Positions 6,609 to 11,217 of a DNA stretch of 11,217 nucleotides are shown here, piece by piece. The translations under genes were made by a program, and so were the position numbers. The stretch lies in assembly GCA_020697475.1 (NCBI GenBank), contig JAJFMO010000051.1, positions 1 to 11,217 on the forward strand. The letters run 5' to 3'. Position 1 is the stretch's first letter, and every line of letters starts with the position of its first letter. This DNA comes from Paenibacillaceae bacterium (lineage in GTDB: Bacteria; Bacillota; Bacilli; Paenibacillales; NBRC-103111). Under the pieces are notes generated by a model. It ran no database searches and was not told where the DNA came from. It saw only the letters and a list, made by a program, of their open reading frames with translations.

Positions 6609-7862
6609 ATGCGCATTCTTGTACAGAAATTCGGAGGCACATCGTTATCGACGCCCGAGGCCAGAGCGCACGTGATCGAGCATATTCGCGACGCTCTGGC
6701 CGCCGATTATCGGCTTGTCGTCGTCGTCTCCGCGATGGGAAGGAAGGGCGACCCGTACGCCACCGATACTTTGCTCGGATTGATTGAGCAGGTGGAGGGG
6801 CGCTTGCCGGCCAGGGAGAAAGACATGCTGTTATGCTGCGGCGAGGTCATCTCCGCAGCAGTGTTGTGTAGTATGCTGCATGCCCGATCAATTTCGGCTG
6901 TCGTGCTGTCCGGAGCTCAAGCGGGCATCGTGACGAACGAACGTTTCGGCAACGCGCACATCCAGTCGATTCGGCCAGAGAGGATCTTCAAGCTGTTGAA
7001 GGACAATCGGGTTGTTATCGTTACGGGATTTCAAGGCATCAACGAATTTGGCGATTGGACTACGTTGGGGCGAGGCGGAAGCGATACGTCGGCGACCGCC
7101 CTTGGAGCCGCGCTGCGCGCCGAATATGTCGATATTTACACTGACGTGGAGGGAGTGCTGACGGCGGATCCCCGAATCGTCGAGGACGCCAAGCCGCTCG
7201 CTTCGGTCGGGTACGCAGAAATTTGCAACATGGCATACCAGGGAGCGAAGGTGATTCACCCTCGGGCGGTGGAGGTAGCTATGCAGGCGAACATTCCGAT
7301 TCGCGTTCGCTCGACGTTCTCTCGCCATCCGGGTACGCTGGTGAGCCATTCCGACGCGATAAGCGGCGGATTCGTCTCAGATCGCCATGTGACGGGCATC
7401 GCGCATGCCCCCCATGTGACGCAAATTCGCGTCAACTCCCGGGAAGCCGCAGGCTTCGGCTCGGAAACCCGGCCGATCAACCATGGCAATACGTTTGATT
7501 TGCAGTTGAAAGTGTTCAAGGCAATGGCTCTCAACGACATTAGCGTCGACTTTATTAACGTCAATCCTTCCGAAATTATTTATACGGTATTCGACAACGA
7601 CGCCGACCGTGCGGTTAGTATACTGAGGGACATGGGCCTGGAGCTGGAGTACTTGAATAATTGTGCGAAAGTATCGGTCATCGGCGGCGGAATGAACGGA
7701 GTTCCGGGCATTATGGCGCAAATTGTCGAGGCGTTGACGGAGAATGATGTGCAAATTTTACAATCGGCTGATTCCAATGCTTCGATCTGGGTGCTCGTCA
7801 AGTATGAGGATATGGTCAAGTCGGTTCGTGCGCTGCATCGCGCGTTCCAATTAAATAAATAA
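6609..7862 (+). CDS. dapG: Aspartokinase, DapG type (aspartate kinase I)
   Basis: Phosphorylates L-aspartate to beta-aspartyl phosphate, the first step towards lysine, diaminopimelate (DAP), methionine and threonine. 417 residues (B. subtilis DapG about 404). The N-terminal kinase domain shows KFGGTS (residues 7-12), SAMGRKGDPYATDTLL, GRGGSDTSA (154-162), TDVEGVLTADPR, and GAKVIHPRAVE. Two ACT regulatory domains follow: about 255-332 and about 337-410, the latter with VSVIGGGMNGVPGI and ILQSADSNASIWVLV. The ATG at 6609 has GGAGGGGAG upstream. Synteny with dpaB and dapA points to the DapG isozyme, which in B. subtilis is inhibited by DAP rather than lysine; that specificity is inferred. No lysine riboswitch can fit in the 33-nt gap. 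The neighbouring asd gene of B. subtilis is absent here. Confidence 0.95.
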   Translation: MRILVQKFGGTSLSTPEARAHVIEHIRDALAADYRLVVVVSAMGRKGDPYATDTLLGLIEQVEGRLPAREKDMLLCCGEVISAAVLCSMLHARSISAVVLSGAQAGIVTNERFGNAHIQSIRPERIFKLLKDNRVVIVTGFQGINEFGDWTTLGRGGSDTSATALGAALRAEYVDIYTDVEGVLTADPRIVEDAKPLASVGYAEICNMAYQGAKVIHPRAVEVAMQANIPIRVRSTFSRHPGTLVSHSDAISGGFVSDRHVTGIAHAPHVTQIRVNSREAAGFGSETRPINHGNTFDLQLKVFKAMALNDISVDFINVNPSEIIYTVFDNDADRAVSILRDMGLELEYLNNCAKVSVIGGGMNGVPGIMAQIVEALTENDVQILQSADSNASIWVLVKYEDMVKSVRALHRAFQLNK

Positions 7863-7880
7863 CCGGCCATCACGGCCGGT
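7862..7880 (+). other. Intercistronic GC-rich stem-loop between dapG and dapA
   Basis: ACCGGCC (7862-7868) and GGCCGGT (7874-7880) form a perfect 7-bp stem with the 5-base loop ATCAC, starting on the last base of the dapG stop codon. No T tract follows and the dapA ribosome site begins 8 nt later, so it is not an ordinary terminator. It could block 3' exonucleases or adjust dapA translation; the role is unknown. Confidence 0.7.
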
Positions 7881-7900
7881 CATCCCTGGAGGGGTAGCTG

Positions 7901-8770
7901 GTGGATTTTGGAAGACTGGTCACGGCGGCGGTGACCCCATTCAATGATCAATTGCGCATCGATTGGGCTCGTTTCGACGCATTGATCGATTATTTAATTG
8001 AAGAACAACAATCAGACAGCCTGGTCATCTGCGGGACGACCGGCGAATCGCCGACCCTGTCCGATGAAGAGAAGCTGCAGCTGTTCGCGGCGGCGGTCAA
8101 GCAGGCGGCGGGCCGATGCAAAATAATTGCCGGCACCGGAAGTTTCAACACGGAGCATGTCGTCCACTTGACGAAGGAAGCGGAAGCGACAGGTGTCGAC
8201 GGAATCTTGCTCGTATCCCCTTATTACAGCCGTCCGTCCCAGGAAGGGCTGTATCAGCATTTCCGCACGGTGAGCGAGTGCACCGATTTGCCGATCATGC
8301 TCTATAACGTACCTACACGAACCGGAGTAAACGTTTCCGCGGAGACGACGCTGAGGCTTGCAGAGTTGCCTAACGTGATCGCCAGCAAGGAAGCGATTTC
8401 CGATTTTTCGCAGCTCTCGCGCATGATTTCCGGCGCTTCTGCGAAATTTAAAGTGTACAGTGGAGACGATATTCTGACATTGCCTGCGTTGTCGATCGGA
8501 TGCTATGGGATAGTCAGCGTCGCGAGCCATTTGGTTGGCGCCCGGATGAAACGGATGATTGAAGCGTACTTGCGCGGAGAGGTAGCGGAAGCCGCCCGCA
8601 TTCACGGCCAACTTCATCCTGTATTCTCGGGATTGTTCAGTGCACCAAGCCCGGCCCCGACGAAATATGCGCTGAATCGCAAAGGGGTTCAAGTCGGCGG
8701 TGTGCGATTGCCATTGGTCGAACTGGACGAAAGCGAACAACGTTATGTCGACTCCTTGTTCGGGTATTAA
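7901..8770 (+). CDS. dapA: 4-Hydroxy-tetrahydrodipicolinate synthase
   Basis: Condenses pyruvate with L-aspartate semialdehyde to give HTPA, the branch-point compound for lysine/DAP (peptidoglycan) and, in sporulating cells, for dipicolinate through DpaAB. 289 residues, a TIM-barrel aldolase of normal length (B. subtilis 290). Active-site features: GTTGES (residues 45-50), the Tyr and Arg of LYNVPTRTG (Y135, R140), and the Schiff-base Lys in ASKEA (K163). YSGDD and GIVSVASH follow as usual. The GTG start has GGAGGGG (7888-7894) 6 nt upstream. It lies 38 nt after dapG with a small hairpin between, so the two are very probably co-transcribed. No good terminator is visible after it. Confidence 0.97.
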   Translation: MDFGRLVTAAVTPFNDQLRIDWARFDALIDYLIEEQQSDSLVICGTTGESPTLSDEEKLQLFAAAVKQAAGRCKIIAGTGSFNTEHVVHLTKEAEATGVDGILLVSPYYSRPSQEGLYQHFRTVSECTDLPIMLYNVPTRTGVNVSAETTLRLAELPNVIASKEAISDFSQLSRMISGASAKFKVYSGDDILTLPALSIGCYGIVSVASHLVGARMKRMIEAYLRGEVAEAARIHGQLHPVFSGLFSAPSPAPTKYALNRKGVQVGGVRLPLVELDESEQRYVDSLFGY

Positions 8771-8796
8771 GAGTCGATTGGGAACTTCGGCCAAAC

Positions 8797-8826
8797 TTGT
8801 TTTCCCTTCAAATCTTCATGTATAAT
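8797..8826 (+). promoter_or_regulatory. Sigma-A promoter for the RNase J gene
   Basis: TTGTTT (8797-8802), an 18-nt spacer and a perfect TATAAT (8821-8826) make a plausible housekeeping promoter. The predicted start near 8833 leaves a leader of about 80 nt before the TTG at 8914. The leader contains the hairpin at 8849-8865. Confidence 0.7.
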
Positions 8827-8848
8827 ATATTCAAGTGACTGGTTCGGT

Positions 8849-8865
8849 TGTTTTCTTTGAAAACA
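8849..8865 (+). other. Hairpin in the predicted 5' leader of the RNase J gene
   Basis: TGTTTTC (8849-8855) and GAAAACA (8859-8865) form a perfect 7-bp stem around a TTT loop. It is AT-rich and weak, and no T run follows. It could shield the leader or be incidental. Confidence 0.4.
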
Positions 8866-8899
8866 TGGTTTGTCAATAAGAATCGTCGTCAAACATAAT

Positions 8900-8907
8900 A
8901 AGGAGGT
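8900..8907 (+). promoter_or_regulatory. Full-consensus ribosome binding site for a TTG start
   Basis: AAGGAGGT (8900-8907) is an uninterrupted 8-base complement of the 16S 3' end, 6 nt before the TTG at 8914. It decides for that TTG over the in-frame ATG at 8929. Confidence 0.88.
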
Positions 8908-8913
8908 ATATTC

Positions 8914-10590
8914 TTGTCTAAGAAAAATATGGACAAATTGGTCATTTTCGCTCTTGGCGGCGTGGGCGAAATTGGCAAGAACATGTACGTTATTCAGTAT
9001 GCGAACGATATTGTAGTGGTCGATGCGGGGTTGAAATTTCCGGACGAAGACATGTTGGGCATCGACATCGTTATCCCGGATATCGGATACTTGCTGGAAA
9101 ATCGGGACAAAGTCAGAGGGATTGTCCTTACGCACGGGCATGAGGATCACATCGGGGGTTTGCCTTACGTATTGAAGCAATTGAACGTTCCGGTGTACGG
9201 CACAAGGCTCACCTTAGGATTAGTTGAGGCGAAGCTGAAGGAAGCGAATTTGTTGGGAGAGACGAAACGGATTGTGTTCACGCCGGACTCGGAATTGAAA
9301 CTCGGCGCGATCAAAGCCACGTTCTTCAGGACGAATCACAGCATTCCGGATTCCGTCGGCGTCTGCTTGGAAACCCCGGAAGGGCTCGTTGTTCACACTG
9401 GCGATTTCAAATTCGATCAGACACCGGTAAACGGTCAATTTGCGGATTTATACCGAATGGCAGAGATCGGCAACCGTGGCGTGCTCGCCTTGTTGTCCGA
9501 TAGTACGAACTCGGAGAAACCCGGCTATACCGGGTCGGAGAAGAGCGTCGGAGCGAATCTGGAAGTGATATTCCGCGAATCGACTCAGCGCGTTGTCGTG
9601 GCTACCTTTGCTTCGAATATTCATCGCATTCAGCAGGTGGTCGACGCTTGTACCGCCAGCAACCGCAAGCTGGTCGTAACCGGTCGAAGCATGATCAACG
9701 TGGTAACAATCGCTTCAGAGCTCGGGTATTTGGACATTCCGGAAGGAATGGTGATCGAGCCGGAAGAGTTGAACAAGCTAGCGGCTGACCGCGTGGCGAT
9801 TCTCTCCACAGGCAGCCAAGGCGAGCCGATGTCTGCACTTACCCGCATGGCCCGATCAACGCATCGTAAGGTGGATATTTTGCCTGGCGATACCGTAATC
9901 ATCGCGGCTACTCCGATTCCCGGCAACGAGAAGTTTGTCGGTCGTACCGTGGACGAGTTGTTCCGGATCGGCGCCAATGTCATTTACGGGCCGGGCTCGG
10001 TGTCCGGCGTTCACGTCTCCGGCCATGGCAGCCAGGAAGAACTGAAGCTGATGCTGAACTTGATCAAGCCGAAATATTTCATTCCGATTCACGGGGAGTA
10101 CCGGATGCTTCGTCAACACTCCAATCTGGCTGTCTCCGTGGGTGTCGACCGGGATAATATATTTATACTCGATAATGGAGATACGGTGGAGATTCAAGGC
10201 GGTGAGGCGAGAAAAGGCTTGAGGGTACCGACCGGAAATGTGCTGATCGACGGACTCGGCGTCGGCGATGTGGGCAATATCGTGCTCCGCGACCGCAAGT
10301 TGCTTTCCCAGGACGGGATCTTGGTCGTTGTCGTGACGTTAAGCAAACAAGACAGCAAGATTATGTCCGGACCGGATATCATTTCACGTGGATTCGTCTA
10401 TGTTCGCGAGTCGGAAGGGCTTCTCGATGAAGCCAACCGGATTGTTACGAATACATTGGTTAAATTAATGAACGAGAAAGTCAACGAATGGGCATCGCTT
10501 AAGACAGGCGTCAGAGATGCGCTTGGACGATTTTTATACGAACAAACCAGAAGAAGACCGATGATCTTGCCCATCATTATGGAAGTTTGA
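8914..10590 (+). CDS. rnjB: Ribonuclease J, at the rnjB (RNase J2) locus but with an intact active site
   Basis: Metallo-beta-lactamase/beta-CASP ribonuclease with 5'-3' exo- and endonuclease activity in mRNA decay and rRNA maturation. 558 residues, the normal length. Metal ligands seen: HGHEDH (H74, H76, D78, H79), HTGDF (H161, D164) and IHGEYRM (H393); GHG of the beta-CASP region is at about H371. The C-terminal domain ends in RRPMILPIIMEV. Position (dapA before, tepA after) and many segments (VIPDIGYLLENRD, VPVYGTRLTLGLV, NVLIDGLGVGDVGNIVLRD, LLSQDGILVVVVTL) are those of B. subtilis RNase J2. That protein, as I recall it, has lost these ligands (HGHDEN, CTGDF, VNGEYRM). This one keeps them, as RNase J1 does. 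It could be an active J2, or the only RNase J of the genome. It is transcribed alone between a sigma-A promoter and a strong terminator. Confidence 0.95.
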   Translation: MSKKNMDKLVIFALGGVGEIGKNMYVIQYANDIVVVDAGLKFPDEDMLGIDIVIPDIGYLLENRDKVRGIVLTHGHEDHIGGLPYVLKQLNVPVYGTRLTLGLVEAKLKEANLLGETKRIVFTPDSELKLGAIKATFFRTNHSIPDSVGVCLETPEGLVVHTGDFKFDQTPVNGQFADLYRMAEIGNRGVLALLSDSTNSEKPGYTGSEKSVGANLEVIFRESTQRVVVATFASNIHRIQQVVDACTASNRKLVVTGRSMINVVTIASELGYLDIPEGMVIEPEELNKLAADRVAILSTGSQGEPMSALTRMARSTHRKVDILPGDTVIIAATPIPGNEKFVGRTVDELFRIGANVIYGPGSVSGVHVSGHGSQEELKLMLNLIKPKYFIPIHGEYRMLRQHSNLAVSVGVDRDNIFILDNGDTVEIQGGEARKGLRVPTGNVLIDGLGVGDVGNIVLRDRKLLSQDGILVVVVTLSKQDSKIMSGPDIISRGFVYVRESEGLLDEANRIVTNTLVKLMNEKVNEWASLKTGVRDALGRFLYEQTRRRPMILPIIMEV

Positions 10591-10631
10591 CGAGAAGCCA
10601 ACAAGTCACTTGAAAACTCGATAAACCTGCT

Positions 10632-10661
10632 AAAGCCTCCTGATCAGGGGGCTTTTTTTTT
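10632..10661 (+). terminator. Strong intrinsic terminator after the RNase J gene
   Basis: AAAGCCTCC (10632-10640) pairs with GGGGGCTTT (10647-10655) over 9 bp with one T-G wobble and the loop TGATCA, followed by nine Ts (10653-10661). It isolates the RNase J gene from tepA. Confidence 0.95.
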
Positions 10662-10782
10662 GTACCGCTATGTCGGTTAACGTTTCAAAGTATGAATTTG
10701 CTCCGAAGCGATTCACCACTTTGTGGGGCATTTTCGGTATATTTTCACATCGATCATCCATACTAAATACGCTTGCACCCAT

Positions 10783-10790
10783 AAAGGAGG
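10783..10790 (+). promoter_or_regulatory. Ribosome binding site of tepA with a palindromic spacer
   Basis: AAAGGAGG (10783-10790) stands 11 nt before the ATG at 10802, a long spacing. Ten of those 11 bases are the perfect palindrome CCGATATCGG (10791-10800). No other in-frame start fits this site better. Upstream, TATATT (10738-10743) could be a -10, but no matching -35 is seen, so no tepA promoter is called. Confidence 0.7.
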
Positions 10791-10801
10791 CCGATATCGG
10801 G

Positions 10802-11217
10802 ATGAAATCCGCGAGTCCAGCCAACAACGAACAAGAGCCAGGATCTTCGGAAACGAACAAACAGCAGACAGACCCGGTCGTGCAATTCGGACAAACCGGC
10901 AATCCTGCTCCGGGAGAATCGAATATATATTGCCTGACCATCATCGGACAAGTTGAAGGGCATATCGTTCTCCCCCCGCAGAACAAGACGACGAAGTACG
11001 AGCACATAATCCCACAATTGGTAGCTGCCGAGCAAAACCGCAAAATCGAAGGAATATTAATCATATTAAATACCGTAGGGGGCGACGTGGAAGCCGGATT
11101 GGCCATAGCGGAGATGATTGCAAGCATATCCAAGCCGACCGTGACCATAGTGCTTGGAGGTGGGCACAGCATTGGCGTGCCGATCGCGGTATCTTCGCAA
11201 TTTTCGTACATAGTAGG
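10802..11217 (+). CDS. tepA: TepA-like ClpP-fold protein (translocation-enhancing protein), 3'-truncated by the window edge
   Basis: The frame stays open from the ATG at 10802 to the window end: 138 codons plus two bases. A Ser/Gln/Asn/Pro-rich N-terminal tail of about 45 residues is followed by a ClpP/crotonase-like domain. The segments LPPQNKTTKYEHIIPQLV, LIILNTVGGDVEAGLAIAE and SKPTVTIVLGGGHSIGVPI match B. subtilis TepA (YmfB), which was described as enhancing preprotein translocation and has a ClpP-like Ser protease fold. The Ser at about residue 123 in GGGHSIG sits at the ClpP nucleophile position. The His and Asp of a triad would lie beyond the window. In B. subtilis tepA likewise follows rnjB and precedes spoIIIE. 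Its cytoplasmic role and substrates remain poorly defined. Family confidence is high; the full length is unknown. Confidence 0.94.
   Translation, partial: MKSASPANNEQEPGSSETNKQQTDPVVQFGQTGNPAPGESNIYCLTIIGQVEGHIVLPPQNKTTKYEHIIPQLVAAEQNRKIEGILIILNTVGGDVEAGLAIAEMIASISKPTVTIVLGGGHSIGVPIAVSSQFSYIV

Noticed and set aside
8012..8794. A 260-codon open frame on the - strand opposite dapA
   Set aside because: The translation is Arg/Gln-rich with no family resemblance, and it is fully antisense to dapA.
8774..8801. Possible terminator after dapA (TTGG / CCAA stem followed by TTGTTTT)
   Set aside because: The stem has only four base pairs with a nine-base loop, and the T-rich part is better explained as the -35 region of the RNase J promoter.
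10630..11211. A 193-codon open frame on the - strand opposite tepA
   Set aside because: The + strand encodes a clear TepA, and the antisense frame runs through the terminator of the RNase J gene; its Met/Cys/Pro-rich composition is not typical of a real protein.

Overview
The window is a continuous stretch of chromosome from an endospore-forming Firmicute, most probably a member of the Paenibacillaceae. The reasons are dipicolinate synthase genes, a spore-former-restricted YlxY-type protein, strong AGGAGG-like ribosome sites, frequent TTG/GTG starts, moderate-to-high GC for a Bacillus relative, and a gene order close to the Bacillus subtilis block pnpA-ylxY-mlpA-spoVFA-spoVFB-dapG-dapA-rnjB-tepA. 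The family assignment is an inference from protein resemblance and synteny. All nine genes lie on the + strand, and I see no mobile elements, RNA genes, CRISPR arrays or broken genes.

Layout: (1) 2-1942, polynucleotide phosphorylase missing about its first 58 residues, closed by an intrinsic terminator. (2) 2085-3137, a YlxY-type polysaccharide-deacetylase-like membrane protein behind a possible sigma-E-type promoter. (3) 3190-4485, an M16 zinc peptidase with its own sigma-A extended -10 promoter, overlapped at its 3' end by (4) dut, 4433-4891, closed by a terminator. (5) A good sigma-K-type promoter at 5009-5037 precedes dpaA (5074-5973) and dpaB (5970-6575). (6) dapG (6609-7862) and dapA (7901-8770) follow closely with no obvious promoter of their own. 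(7) A sigma-A promoter leads a monocistronic RNase J gene (8914-10590) ending in a strong terminator. (8) The 5' two-thirds or less of tepA, a ClpP-fold protein, runs off the right edge (10802-11217).

How the genes fit together: PNPase and RNase J are both RNA-decay enzymes. DapG and DapA are steps of the aspartate pathway; DapA makes the compound (HTPA) that DpaA/DpaB oxidise to dipicolinic acid, the calcium chelator of the spore core. Putting dpaAB upstream of dapG-dapA lets one mother-cell transcript supply both the precursor and the synthase. The step between DapG and DapA (asd) is not encoded here, although in B. subtilis it sits between spoVFB and dapG.

I do not see an undescribed biological system. 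The most useful leads are the RNase J at the J2 locus that keeps a complete metal site, the sporulation-type promoters, the missing asd, and the 53-nt overlap between the M16 gene and dut. There is no gene-free stretch longer than 300 bases; the intergenic gaps (142, 49, 182, 33, 38, 143 and 211 nt) are described through the terminators, promoters and hairpins listed.
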